Assembly (NCBI GenBank): GCA_947385955.1
Contig: CANDNA010000002.1
Coordinates: 124,001-188,000, forward strand
Direction: 5' to 3'
Source of the DNA: an uncultured Clostridia bacterium
Lineage (GTDB): Bacteria; Bacillota; Clostridia; Lachnospirales; Lachnospiraceae
Length of the DNA stretch: 64,000 nt
Made by a program: the position numbers and the translations under genes. Within the stretch, counting starts at the first letter, position 1, and each line of letters starts with the position of its first letter. The notes below the pieces were generated by a model. It worked only from the letters and a program-made list of their open reading frames with translations. It was not told where the DNA came from and ran no database searches. Shown piece after piece: positions 1 to 7,643 of the stretch.

Positions 1-436
1 CCTCAATCAGCGCACCGAACTTTTCATTGCCGTCAGTAAAAATCCGGATCCTGTTATTGTCTGTCAGCATGGCGCCTGCGCTTTCCAGATTGTAATAAAT
101 CAAATCAGAATATTTTTTCAGATGAGGCGATTCTTCCTGCAGCGTTCTGGTCCGTATGCTGGCCTCCTGACTGCGGATCGCTTCATGGATATGATCCTCC
201 ATCTCTTTGGTACGGAACATTCTGCTCTTGTGCATATCTCCTCCGATCAGCAGGTAAAAAATAAACCCCGCCACCGGTATAAAATACAGGATCAGCAGCC
301 AGGTCCATACAGATGCCGGATTTTTCCTCTGAAAAAAGATAATCACAATCGACAGTAGACAGTTTATCACCAACAGATGCTGAAACGGGAATGCCAACAG
401 ATCCCAGACGGTTTCCCAAACCATATCAAAATTCAT
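1..436 (-). CDS. cls: cardiolipin synthase, N-terminal part (runs off left edge)
   Basis: Cardiolipin synthases are membrane phospholipase-D-family enzymes that condense phosphatidylglycerol into cardiolipin. Only the first 145 codons are visible. They show a first hydrophobic segment at about residues 15-35, then a second carrying the PLDc_N signature (NPASVWTWLLILYFIPVAG, about residues 39-57), then a charged cytoplasmic stretch. The HKD catalytic motifs would lie beyond the window edge. The ATG at 436 has a GGGAGG ribosome site eight bases upstream. No stop codon is present in the window, so this is a truncated view rather than a broken gene. Family assignment rests on the PLDc_N segment and the two-helix N-terminus and is fairly secure. 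Confidence 0.85.
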   Translation of the reverse strand, partial: MNFDMVWETVWDLLAFPFQHLLVINCLLSIVIIFFQRKNPASVWTWLLILYFIPVAGFIFYLLIGGDMHKSRMFRTKEMEDHIHEAIRSQEASIRTRTLQEESPHLKKYSDLIYYNLESAGAMLTDNNRIRIFTDGNEKFGALIE

Positions 437-460
437 ATATCTGCCTCCCAATTCTGTTTC

Positions 461-466
461 AGTATA
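461..466 (-). promoter_or_regulatory. probable extended -10 promoter for cls
   Basis: On the minus strand TATACT is preceded by TGG, an extended -10 arrangement, 25 bases before the cls start codon. The -35 region is poor (TGGATT at 18 bases), so the call rests on the extended -10. Confidence 0.45.
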
Positions 467-497
467 CCACGACTGCTTTGTTTAAATCCACTTTTTC

Positions 498-526
498 TTG
501 CTTTCTTCCATATTAAATGGTAAAAT
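498..526 (+). promoter_or_regulatory. sigma-A promoter for the 648-1127 gene
   Basis: TTGCTT (498-503), a 17-base spacer and TAAAAT (521-526) make a good vegetative promoter. It implies a leader of about 115 bases before the GTG at 648. The leader holds two loose copies of a CAGTCACACAG sequence (near 541 and 583) with no recognised function. Confidence 0.6.
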
Positions 527-647
527 ACTTTACAGTCCACGCAGTCACACAGGCTGCACCCAGGCCATACGCAGGTCACATACAGTCACACAGCCGGCAT
601 TTTCCTGACAACAGGATTGAAGTGCCAACTAACGCAGGAGGGTTATT

Positions 648-1127
648 GTGAGTACAGGAACCATTGTATTATTGTGCATACTGGCAGTTCTTATCATTGC
701 CATCGCAGTACTTTATTTTTTAGGCAAAAAGGCACAGAAAAAACAGAAAGAACAGCAGGAGCAGATCGAAGCCAACAAACAGTCGGTGTCCATGCTGATT
801 ATCGACAAAAAGCGAATGCCGATGAAAGATTCCGGGCTTCCCCAGTTCGTCATTGACCAGACACCCAAATATCTCCGCCGTTCCAAACTGCCTATCGTCA
901 AAGCCAAGGTAGGCCCTCAGATTATGTCACTGGTCTGTGATGAAAAGATCTTTGATTCCGTTCCGGTCAAAAAGGAAGTGAAGGCTATGGTCAGCGGGAT
1001 CTATATTGTCAGCGTCAGAGGACTCCACGGCAAGTCCATTCAGACCGCAGAAACGAAGAAAAAGGGCTTCTTCAAACGGGCGCTGGAAAAAGCCCAGGAA
1101 AAGGCCGGCGCCAAACCGGTAAAATAA
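648..1127 (+). CDS. small membrane-anchored protein of unknown function
   Basis: The protein has 159 residues. A hydrophobic segment at residues 6-26 is followed by a strongly charged Lys/Gln/Glu stretch (28-45) and a basic soluble domain, so it is probably bitopic with a cytoplasmic C-terminus. The GTG at 648 is chosen because GCAGGAGGG lies immediately upstream and the hydrophobic segment starts at once. The overall shape is YajC-like, but I see no YajC-specific motif and do not assign a function. It has its own promoter (498-526) and a strong terminator (1151-1187), so it is a single-gene unit. Start choice is secure; function is unknown. Confidence 0.8.
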   Translation: MSTGTIVLLCILAVLIIAIAVLYFLGKKAQKKQKEQQEQIEANKQSVSMLIIDKKRMPMKDSGLPQFVIDQTPKYLRRSKLPIVKAKVGPQIMSLVCDEKIFDSVPVKKEVKAMVSGIYIVSVRGLHGKSIQTAETKKKGFFKRALEKAQEKAGAKPVK

Positions 1128-1150
1128 TCGGATCTATGAACGTACAGCAA

Positions 1151-1187
1151 CCCCGGTATTTATATCCAATAAATACCGGGGTTTTCT
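1151..1187 (+). terminator. rho-independent terminator after 648-1127
   Basis: A perfect 12-bp stem (CCCCGGTATTTA at 1151-1162 with its complement at 1170-1181) and a 7-base loop are followed by TTTTCTG. On the minus strand the stem is followed by TTGCTG, so it could also stop the epimerase operon less efficiently. Confidence 0.85.
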
Positions 1188-1207
1188 GATGGTACCAGCC
1201 AATCCTG

Positions 1208-2083
1208 TTACCGTTCAAATACATGTTTTACAAATTGGAGGGACTGTTTCACATCCCGGTCCAGCGCTTCTTCCGAGCAGTCCGGCACAATGTTACGCCA
1301 CACCTTGATGTCAGAACCCACTCTGCCGCCGGGCATAACAAACGGCTCCATTACCACAGCTCCCTGATATCCGATGTCTCTGAGCGCCTGTCCTATTTCC
1401 GCCCAGGGCATGGTCCCTCTGCCGGGTACCTGTCGGTTCCTCTCTCCGATATGGAAATGTCCCAGCCTGCTGCCTGCCTGACGTATCGCTGCTCCCAGAT
1501 TATCTTCCTCTACATTCATATGGAAGGTATCCAGCATAACCTTTACATGGCTGCTGCCCACCGCATCCACATAAGCCAACGCCTCTTCACAGGTATTGAG
1601 CAGATAGCCTTCGAACCGGTTCAGACATTCCATTCCCAGCGTCACATCATATTCTTCCGCATACCGGGCTATCTTTTTCATATTCTGCACCGACCGTTCC
1701 CAGTCCCCTTCTTTGTCAACCGGCCTGGTATAATCCACAGGCCAGTACGAGTACAGGCCCCCGCCCAGCGTATGAATCCCAAGTACATGCAGCTTTCTCA
1801 AGGTTTCCCGGTAAAATGCCACCGTATTTTCCTGTACTTTCGGATCCGCCGACCCCGGGTTTTCTTCCGGCCCCGGGCCATAGCCTGCGGTCAGCATAAT
1901 GTTTTTATCCTCTGCATATTTTTTCAGCTCCAGGAGCTGTTCATCGGTGGTATAGGCAGTCCGGAAAGCGCCGCAGGATATTTCCAGAATATCGAACCCC
2001 AGCTCTGCCATTTTATCTATGTATTTTTTGTAGTCTCCCCGCCACTCTTTTTCCCAGTATGCAAAATAAATGCCATATTTCAT
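1208..2083 (-). CDS. D-psicose (allulose)/D-tagatose 3-epimerase family sugar epimerase
   Basis: This is a TIM-barrel enzyme expected to interconvert free ketohexoses at C3 (for example D-allulose and D-fructose) using a divalent metal. At 291 residues it is close in length and sequence to the characterised clostridial D-psicose 3-epimerases (from memory of that family). The metal ligands are in place: Glu152 (GMECLNRFE), Asp185 (VMLDTFHMN), His211 (GHFHIGERNR) and Glu246 (VVMEPF); Arg217 and the PGRG loop are also kept. It is longer than AlsE-type allulose-6-phosphate epimerases (about 230 residues), which argues for a non-phosphorylated substrate. It is the last gene of the LacI-controlled transport operon, after the second permease. 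The true substrate could be another ketose. Confidence 0.88.
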   Translation of the reverse strand: MKYGIYFAYWEKEWRGDYKKYIDKMAELGFDILEISCGAFRTAYTTDEQLLELKKYAEDKNIMLTAGYGPGPEENPGSADPKVQENTVAFYRETLRKLHVLGIHTLGGGLYSYWPVDYTRPVDKEGDWERSVQNMKKIARYAEEYDVTLGMECLNRFEGYLLNTCEEALAYVDAVGSSHVKVMLDTFHMNVEEDNLGAAIRQAGSRLGHFHIGERNRQVPGRGTMPWAEIGQALRDIGYQGAVVMEPFVMPGGRVGSDIKVWRNIVPDCSEEALDRDVKQSLQFVKHVFER

Positions 2084-2114
2084 AGTTCTTCTCCTTTCCG
2101 CATGGACTCCGTTC

Positions 2115-3086
2115 TCAGTTCATCTTTGCCTGTCTGGCCGTTTTTCTTTTTTCCAGCGTAAAGTTGATAATCAGCACGCCGATCAGGGCAATCCCCCAGA
2201 TGGAATCCCGGTAATAATTACTGATGTCCGGAAATGTATTCAGATAGGAAGAAAGCATCTGTAATATCAACACCGCAATGGCAATCCCCGGAATAGAGCC
2301 AAATCCGCCATTGGGATTTACCCCGCCCAGTACAGCGATCAAGATGCACTGCATGGTGTAGCTTGTACCGAAGTCTGCTTTCGCAGAATTGATTCTGGCC
2401 AGTGACAAAAGACCCGCACATCCTGAAATCAGGCCGGACAGCATATACGTACCCGTCAAAATGGTTTTGTTTTTAATACCTGCAAACATGGCGCTTTTCG
2501 CATTGGTGCCCACCAGATAAATCCGGGTGCCAAATACCGTCTTTCCCATAAAAAAACTCATGGCAATAATAATAGCCAGAAACACCAGAAAAGCCGCCGG
2601 GATACCCATCACTGTCACAGAACCAAACGCAGAATAGGCTTTGGGAATATTGCCCACTGAGCTGCCTCCCGATATCACCACAGAAATACCCTGGAACAAC
2701 TGGTAAGAGCCCAGTGTGGCCAGCATAGCCGGTATTTTCAGGCAGGAAATCAAAAATCCGTTAAACGCACCGCAGGCTGCCCCTGTGACAATCGCCGCAA
2801 TCACTGCTGCCCAGATGGGGAAACCGCTTTTCTGCATCAGCAGGCCCGCCACAATACCACACAGATTGGCCACATAGACACAGGAAAGGTCAATCCCGCC
2901 GGATATCATGCAGATACCGCAGCCTACTGCCATCAGCCCATATTCCGAAAGCTGTTTTCCCATTGTCTGAAAGATGGATACTTTCAAAAAAGAATCTCCC
3001 TTTGTCACTCCGGCAATCAGCAGAAATGCAAACAGCAGGATCGTCAGACGCAGTACATTTTCATCCATTGTTTTCAGTTTTTTCAT
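2115..3086 (-). CDS. sugar ABC transporter permease (RbsC/BPD_transp_2 type), second
   Basis: This 323-residue protein is almost wholly hydrophobic, with about 8-10 predicted membrane segments. It carries the family feature SGGIDLSCVYVANLCGIVAG at about residues 62-81 and the C-terminal cytoplasmic-loop region GGVNPNGGFGSIPG (the EAA-like loop that contacts the ATPase). Its ATG lies inside the end of the preceding permease gene, a 4-bp ATGA overlap at 3083-3086, which implies translational coupling and a heteromeric membrane pair. It belongs to the ribose/xylose/autoinducer-2 class of carbohydrate importers (CUT2). Substrate is inferred only from the neighbouring epimerase and isomerases. Confidence 0.9.
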   Translation of the reverse strand: MKKLKTMDENVLRLTILLFAFLLIAGVTKGDSFLKVSIFQTMGKQLSEYGLMAVGCGICMISGGIDLSCVYVANLCGIVAGLLMQKSGFPIWAAVIAAIVTGAACGAFNGFLISCLKIPAMLATLGSYQLFQGISVVISGGSSVGNIPKAYSAFGSVTVMGIPAAFLVFLAIIIAMSFFMGKTVFGTRIYLVGTNAKSAMFAGIKNKTILTGTYMLSGLISGCAGLLSLARINSAKADFGTSYTMQCILIAVLGGVNPNGGFGSIPGIAIAVLILQMLSSYLNTFPDISNYYRDSIWGIALIGVLIINFTLEKRKTARQAKMN

Positions 3087-4105
3087 GCCGCTTCACCGCC
3101 CTTCACTTTTTTGCCCCGGCTGCCGCCCAGAAAATACTGGATGGCCGGAATTGCCGTACCGATAATAATAATGCCGCCGATAAACACCTTCTGCCAGTAG
3201 ACCGAAATTCCTGCCAGAATCAGGCTGTTGGTTACCATTGTCAAAAGCAGCGTTCCCAAAAGACAGCCTTTTAAAGTGCCTACCCCGCCGGTCAGCCGTG
3301 CGCCGCCCAGGACAATTGCCGCAATCACTACCATCTCGCCGCCTGCAAACTCTGTGGGAAGATATTTCATCGACATAACAGAATAGCAAAGGCCCGCAAC
3401 TGCCGCTATCATACCATTGATCACAAAGATACCGAACCGGATTTTCTTGACATCAAACCCTGCCCGCTCTGCCGAGATTTCATCTCCTCCGATGGCATAA
3501 ACACCCCTTCCCACCATCGTAAAGTTCAAAACCGCATATGCTATGAGATAGACGACAATCAAAATCAGAAACGTCATCGGAAGTGCAGAACCCAGTCCTG
3601 TCTTTTCATTGCTCACCGTCAGCAGGTTCATACTGCCAAACCGCTGCAGGGTATCCGGCAGCTCCATTCTTTCCGCTTCAAATGCTCCAAGCAGGATCCC
3701 GCTGAACAGGGAAGAAGTACCCAGCGTAACGATCAGGCTGGGAAATTTATACTTTACAATAATAAATCCGTTCAGCGCACCCATCAGGGCGCCGAAAAAC
3801 ATACCGATCAGATAAACAACAAACCAGGGGCCGTCATATCCGGTTCCATAAGTAATCACAATTGCCAGATAACTGCTCAGCGCTGCAATCAGCGGAAAAG
3901 AAACATCCGGTCCTGTGCTGACAAATGCCAGCAGCGCACAGACTGCATACAGCGCCGGGCATATCATGGAACGCATAATATCCACAATATTATTGTTTGC
4001 AAAAAAGGCGCCTGAACGTGCCTGGATCAGCAATGCCAGAACAATAATAATCATAAATACCCAGAATTCCGTCTGTTTGATCAGTTTATTCATGAGATTT
4101 TTCAT
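3083..4105 (-). CDS. sugar ABC transporter permease (RbsC/BPD_transp_2 type), first
   Basis: The protein has 340 residues and about ten hydrophobic segments. It has the typical GPDVSFPLIAALSSYLAI segment (about residues 66-83) in place of the usual DLSVG region and the conserved loop VLGGARLTGGVGTLKGCLLG near residue 270. A short basic tail (GGSRGKKVKGGEAA) ends the protein. It starts 15 bases after the ATPase stop codon and overlaps the second permease by 4 bp. Two different permeases in one CUT2 operon suggest a heterodimeric channel, as in the autoinducer-2 and some pentose importers. Confidence 0.9.
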   Translation of the reverse strand: MKNLMNKLIKQTEFWVFMIIIVLALLIQARSGAFFANNNIVDIMRSMICPALYAVCALLAFVSTGPDVSFPLIAALSSYLAIVITYGTGYDGPWFVVYLIGMFFGALMGALNGFIIVKYKFPSLIVTLGTSSLFSGILLGAFEAERMELPDTLQRFGSMNLLTVSNEKTGLGSALPMTFLILIVVYLIAYAVLNFTMVGRGVYAIGGDEISAERAGFDVKKIRFGIFVINGMIAAVAGLCYSVMSMKYLPTEFAGGEMVVIAAIVLGGARLTGGVGTLKGCLLGTLLLTMVTNSLILAGISVYWQKVFIGGIIIIGTAIPAIQYFLGGSRGKKVKGGEAA

Positions 4106-4120
4106 AGCCTCATACCCTCC

Positions 4121-5608
4121 TTAGATTGCCGCTTTTGCAAGATTGGCTTCTGTCAGATCCTGGCTTTCCAGCCTGCCTGTCATCCTGCCTCCCTGCATGA
4201 TAATGGCACTGTCGCATGTGGCAATCACTTCCGCCGTATCATCCGAGACAACAATCACAGCCATCCCCTCTTCTGCAAGCTGATGCAGCAATGTGTGGAT
4301 ATCATACTTTGCTCCAATGTCCACTCCTACCGTGGGGCCGTTTAAGATCAGCACTTTGGGACGGTTGGCAAGCCATCTTGCCAGTACCACTTTCTGCTGA
4401 TTGCCGCCGGACAGAGTCTGTACGGGAAGCTCATGATTTTTTGTGGCCACTCCCAGTTCTTTTACCCATTTTTCCGATTCCTCTGTCACTGTCTTACTGT
4501 TTAAAATGCCTGTTTTGCCGGCCAGCCCATCCAGTCTTGTCACTGTAATATTCCGTATAATGGATTGGGGCAGAAACAGTCCCTCTGTCAGCCGATCCTC
4601 CGGCACAAGCGCGATTCCCAGTGACTGGGCCGTCGTTACATCCCGGATGTCCACTTCATTTCCTTCGACTTTGATTCTCCCGCTCACAGGGCGGTTCAGT
4701 CCGAACAGGGACAGGGACAACTCTGTCCTTCCCGATCCAAGCTGTCCGGTAATGCCCAGAATTTCCCCCTGATGAAGCTGAAAGCTGACATCCTCAAAAC
4801 CTGCCGCGCTCAGATGCTCACATTCCAGTACGGTTTCCCCAAATGCTCCTTTTTTCTTTTTCTGTCCAAGCTGCTGTGTATCAAAATGCCGGCCTGTCAT
4901 GTAATAAGCAAACTTTTCCTCATTCATCTCGGAAGCCGGGCAGGATATCACGTTCTCCCCGCTTCTTAAAATGGTAATGCTGTCCGAAATCTCGAATACC
5001 TCATCCAGCTTATGAGAAACAAATAAAATGGTAATCCCTCTTTTTTTCAGATCTGCAATGATCTCAAACAGCCGTGCCACTTCCTTTTTGGTCAGTGCAG
5101 TGGTAGGCTCATCCATAATAATCAGTTTTGCATTTTCCAGAAGCGCTCTGGAAATCGCAATCAACTGCTTATCTGCAACCGGCAGTGTTTCCACCAATGC
5201 ATTCAGATCCACTTCAAAATTGATTTTTGCCACTGCTTCTTCTGCAATCCTTCTGAATTCTTTCCGGTTCACCAGCTTTTTCCGGTTTGCCAACACCTGA
5301 TTGAACGCCAGATTTTCAATGACTGTCAGGTTGGGGAAAATAGAAAAATCCTGATAAATCACCTGTACGCCGGCCCGGATCGCATCCGACGGTGTCATAA
5401 CCGGATACCCTTTTCCGTCAATTTCGATGGAACCTTCATCCGGCTGATAGAAACCGGAAATCACTTTTATAATCGTGGACTTGCCGCAGCCGTTTTCTCC
5501 TGCCAGACAATGGATTTCCCCTTTTCTGATCGTCAGGTCCACACCCTTCAGCGCATGGACACCGCCAAAAGATTTTTTAATCCCCTTTACAGATAATATG
5601 TTCTCCAT
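4121..5608 (-). CDS. sugar ABC transporter ATP-binding protein, two NBDs (RbsA type)
   Basis: This is the energy-coupling subunit of the CUT2 importer, 495 residues with two nucleotide-binding domains. NBD1 is complete: Walker A GENGCGKST (37-45) and Walker B IIMDEPTTAL. NBD2 has the usual GSGRTE variant of Walker A and a proper LSGGNQQK signature. Its Walker B, however, reads LILNGPTVGVD: the Asp-Glu pair is replaced by Asn-Gly (residues 423-424), so NBD2 should not hydrolyse ATP in the normal way. I chose the ATG at 5608 because AGGAGGT lies five bases upstream; an ATG 21 bases earlier has no such site. The gene follows the binding-protein gene after a strong hairpin. Confidence 0.92.
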   Translation of the reverse strand: MENILSVKGIKKSFGGVHALKGVDLTIRKGEIHCLAGENGCGKSTIIKVISGFYQPDEGSIEIDGKGYPVMTPSDAIRAGVQVIYQDFSIFPNLTVIENLAFNQVLANRKKLVNRKEFRRIAEEAVAKINFEVDLNALVETLPVADKQLIAISRALLENAKLIIMDEPTTALTKKEVARLFEIIADLKKRGITILFVSHKLDEVFEISDSITILRSGENVISCPASEMNEEKFAYYMTGRHFDTQQLGQKKKKGAFGETVLECEHLSAAGFEDVSFQLHQGEILGITGQLGSGRTELSLSLFGLNRPVSGRIKVEGNEVDIRDVTTAQSLGIALVPEDRLTEGLFLPQSIIRNITVTRLDGLAGKTGILNSKTVTEESEKWVKELGVATKNHELPVQTLSGGNQQKVVLARWLANRPKVLILNGPTVGVDIGAKYDIHTLLHQLAEEGMAVIVVSDDTAEVIATCDSAIIMQGGRMTGRLESQDLTEANLAKAAI

Positions 5609-5653
5609 GCTACCTCCTGTTTCAGACAATAGAAATTTACCTGTCCTGTACCA

Positions 5654-5710
5654 GATTCCCGCCGCAGACAGTACAGCCTTTTCCGACCTCTTCCGAAGCG
5701 GCGGGAAATC
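5654..5710 (-). promoter_or_regulatory. intercistronic hairpin between binding protein and ATPase genes
   Basis: GATTCCCGCCGC (5654-5665) pairs with GCGGCGGGAAATC (5698-5710), a 12-bp GC-rich stem with one bulged base and a loop of about 32 bases. It starts just past the binding-protein stop codon. No T-run follows, so mRNA stabilisation or partial attenuation is likelier than full termination. A matching element sits at the same place in the second sugar operon. Confidence 0.6.
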
Positions 5711-5723
5711 CGGTCTTTACCAC

Positions 5724-6851
5724 TTAGAAATCATATTCGTCAATGTTGTCAGCCGTCAGTGTAATATCCGCCTGGCCAAGCAGACATCTGTTGGTACCTT
5801 CAGACAATACCATATTTTCATATCCCTCGATTCCGGCATTGTATCCGTTGCCGTCGCCGATTTCTTCTCCGGCGAGAATATCAGAAGCCAGCTTGCACAT
5901 AACATAACCGGAAACTCTGGGATCCCACAGCTTTACTTTGGTGATGGTTCCGGAATTGACATAAGGTTTGAACTCGTTGGGAGTACCGACGCCCACAACT
6001 TTTACATCCAGCCCAAGCTCCTCCACTGCTTTGGCGATACCGGGACAGTCTGTGGATGCCACACCGGTAAATCCTTTCAGGTCAGGATTGGCCTTCAGCA
6101 CCTCTTTCGCCCTTTCATATGCCGTATCCACGGATTCTTCCGACTCACAGGTGGGAATCGCACCGCCGTTTACCAGTTCCATATTCGGATAAGCCTCCTG
6201 CTGGCGGTTAAACTGCGCATTGGCATATTCCATATGGGTGGTAGATGTGGTATAGGCCACCATCATGGCATACTTGCCCTCTTCTCCCATATCTTCCGCA
6301 AGGGAATCCATAATGGCAGCACCGAAATCCTCTGCCGTAAACGCCTCTGTATCAAACAGCGTATTTTCCAGATTGGAGGCTTCATGGGAAATCACCACAA
6401 TCCCCTGTTCCATTGCTCTCTGCAAAGACGCTTCCAGTGCGCCCGGATCAATCGGTACGATACAGATGGCATCCACGCCCTGGTCGATCATATTGTCCAC
6501 CACTTCTACCTGAGAGGCAGCATCCGCATTGGCAGGCCCTTTCTGAATGACGTTGATACCGGTTTCACTTCCAAATTCGTTAACGCCGGTTTCCATACGC
6601 TTGAACCAGGCAGCCGTATTGTCCTTGGTAATCACAGCGATGGTCCATTCGGATTTATCTTTGTCAGATTTGTAATTTGCAACTTCAAACCTGTCACCGT
6701 CTGTTTCCACCCCTTCTTCGGATGTGGTAGTGTCTGCAGAACCCGCAGAATCAGAGGAAGTATCCACGGTTCCCCCGCTTCCGCCACAGCCGGTCAAAGC
6801 TGTTGCAGCCATTGCCGCAATCAGCATTACGGTAAATAATCTCTTTTTCAT
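5724..6851 (-). CDS. sugar ABC transporter substrate-binding lipoprotein (RbsB/Peripla_BP_4 type)
   Basis: This is the extracellular receptor for the LacI-controlled importer, 375 residues. It has a lipoprotein signal (MKKRLF, hydrophobic core, TALTGC with Cys22 as the lipidated residue), then a Ser/Thr/Gly-rich linker, then the two-lobe periplasmic-binding fold. Typical features include WTIAVITKDNTAAWFKRM at the start of the domain and DQGVDAICIVPIDPGAL in the first lobe. The ATG at 6851 has AGGAG eight bases upstream; an ATG six bases earlier is too close to it. It is the first gene after the strong promoter and operator at 6917-6967. The receptor resembles rhamnose- and autoinducer-2-type binding proteins, so ligand identity is open. 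Confidence 0.9.
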   Translation of the reverse strand: MKKRLFTVMLIAAMAATALTGCGGSGGTVDTSSDSAGSADTTTSEEGVETDGDRFEVANYKSDKDKSEWTIAVITKDNTAAWFKRMETGVNEFGSETGINVIQKGPANADAASQVEVVDNMIDQGVDAICIVPIDPGALEASLQRAMEQGIVVISHEASNLENTLFDTEAFTAEDFGAAIMDSLAEDMGEEGKYAMMVAYTTSTTHMEYANAQFNRQQEAYPNMELVNGGAIPTCESEESVDTAYERAKEVLKANPDLKGFTGVASTDCPGIAKAVEELGLDVKVVGVGTPNEFKPYVNSGTITKVKLWDPRVSGYVMCKLASDILAGEEIGDGNGYNAGIEGYENMVLSEGTNRCLLGQADITLTADNIDEYDF

Positions 6852-6916
6852 AGCCATTTCTCCTTTTTGGTTTTTCTCTCTTCTTTTTCCAACTTCACAC
6901 AACTCTTTTTCTTTTT

Positions 6917-6930
6917 TGAAACCGGTTACA
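6917..6930. promoter_or_regulatory. LacI-family operator O1 (binding-protein promoter)
   Basis: TGAAACCGGTTACA is an exact reverse complement of the operator at 9334-9347. It has the AACCGGTT core with central CpG typical of LacI-family sites. It sits about eight bases downstream of the -10 box, over the expected transcription start, so a bound repressor would block the transport operon. Confidence 0.85.
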
Positions 6931-6938
6931 GTATAGCC

Positions 6939-6967
6939 ATCATAGTCTTATTCCATTGTTTTGTCAA
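6939..6967 (-). promoter_or_regulatory. sigma-A promoter of the transport/epimerase operon
   Basis: On the minus strand TTGACA (6962-6967), a 17-base spacer and TATGAT (6939-6944) form a near-consensus vegetative promoter. Transcription would begin near 6932, inside or next to operator O1, leaving a leader of about 80 bases before the start codon at 6851. Confidence 0.85.
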
Positions 6968-7040
6968 TCACTCCCTACGAAAATCCCTTATATTCGTCCT
7001 TTTTTACAATATATTTTTATCTTTTTTAGAAGAATTTCAC

Positions 7041-7068
7041 AAAAAAAGAAGGGGCAGAGCCCCTTCTT
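7041..7068 (-). terminator. rho-independent terminator after the rpiB-like gene
   Basis: A 10-bp stem (AAGAAGGGGC at 7046-7055 with GCCCCTTCTT at 7059-7068) and a 3-base loop are followed on the minus strand by a run of seven T. It separates the LacI/SIS/RpiB transcript from the transport operon. Confidence 0.88.
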
Positions 7069-7080
7069 CTTTCTCTTTTT

Positions 7081-7094
7081 TGTAACCGGTTTAA
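7081..7094. promoter_or_regulatory. LacI-family operator O2 (overlaps rpiB-like stop codon)
   Basis: TGTAACCGGTTTAA matches the other two operators at 13 of 14 positions. It covers the stop codon of the RpiB-like gene (7091-7093) and lies just upstream of the terminator. Its centre is 164 bp from that of O1, so a looped complex is conceivable. Confidence 0.75.
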
Positions 7095-7606
7095 TTATTC
7101 CGATTTTCTCCGTCATTTTGGTTGTTTCTGCAGATCTGTTCTTCCAGAACCTGCAGTTCCCGAAACTCGTTTTTCACGATTGCGGCCATTTCAGGCTTCA
7201 GCCCCTTCATATGCTCTGCTTCCAGCCAGGCATCCGCCATTTCACGTCCCATTTCATCTCCTATAATGAAACCTCCCATACACAGTACATTGGTATGATT
7301 TACCTGCCGGGAACGTTTTGCCTGGTACACGCTCTCACACAAAGCAGCATAAACGCCTTTGTGCTTATTGCAAAGGATGCTGACGCCCATACCGGTTCCG
7401 CAGATGGCAATTCCCCGATCATAAGCCCCGCTCTGCACCCCCTGCGCCACTTCGGTCGCCACCTCCTGGTACAGCTTCGGTGTATCCGGATCCACATCAC
7501 AGACCTGATACCCTTCCTTCAGAAGATGGGCTGCAATGGCATTTTTCAGTTCAAATCCACCCGGGTCCCCTCCGATAATAATATGTTTTACATTTTGATT
7601 TTTCAT
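7091..7606 (-). CDS. RpiB/LacAB-family sugar-phosphate isomerase
   Basis: The 171-residue protein belongs to the ribose-5-phosphate isomerase B / galactose-6-phosphate isomerase family, which interconverts aldose and ketose phosphates in the cytoplasm. The catalytic-base region AICGTGMGVSI with Cys69 is intact, as are the GGFELK motif and NHTNVLCMGG (about 103-112). The usual Asp-His of the N-terminal motif (SDHAG-like) reads Gly-Asp-Pro-Gly-Gly (13-17), so the His is missing; this points to an altered substrate. The ATG at 7606 begins the typical beta-strand, but its ribosome site is weak. It is the third gene of the LacI/SIS/RpiB unit. In the E. coli allose system an RpiB protein isomerises allose-6-phosphate, a possible parallel. 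Confidence 0.85.
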   Translation of the reverse strand: MKNQNVKHIIIGGDPGGFELKNAIAAHLLKEGYQVCDVDPDTPKLYQEVATEVAQGVQSGAYDRGIAICGTGMGVSILCNKHKGVYAALCESVYQAKRSRQVNHTNVLCMGGFIIGDEMGREMADAWLEAEHMKGLKPEMAAIVKNEFRELQVLEEQICRNNQNDGENRNN

Positions 7607-7643
7607 GTTCCCGATACCATTTCCTTTCCCGGAATTTCCGGCT

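Noticed and set aside
541-595. CAGTCACACAG direct repeats in the leader of the 648 gene as a regulatory array
   Set aside because: Only two imperfect copies with irregular spacing; no further support.
1612-1623. GAACCGGTTC inside the epimerase gene as a fourth LacI operator
   Set aside because: Only the 8-bp core matches; it lies mid-gene and encodes conserved residues (NRFEG), so it is probably chance.
1223-2161. Long open frame opposite the epimerase gene
   Set aside because: Composition shows it is the antisense shadow of a conserved enzyme; it has no recognisable domain.
5475-6839. 454-codon open frame opposite the binding-protein gene
   Set aside because: His/Phe/Cys-rich shadow of a well-supported lipoprotein gene, without a ribosome site.
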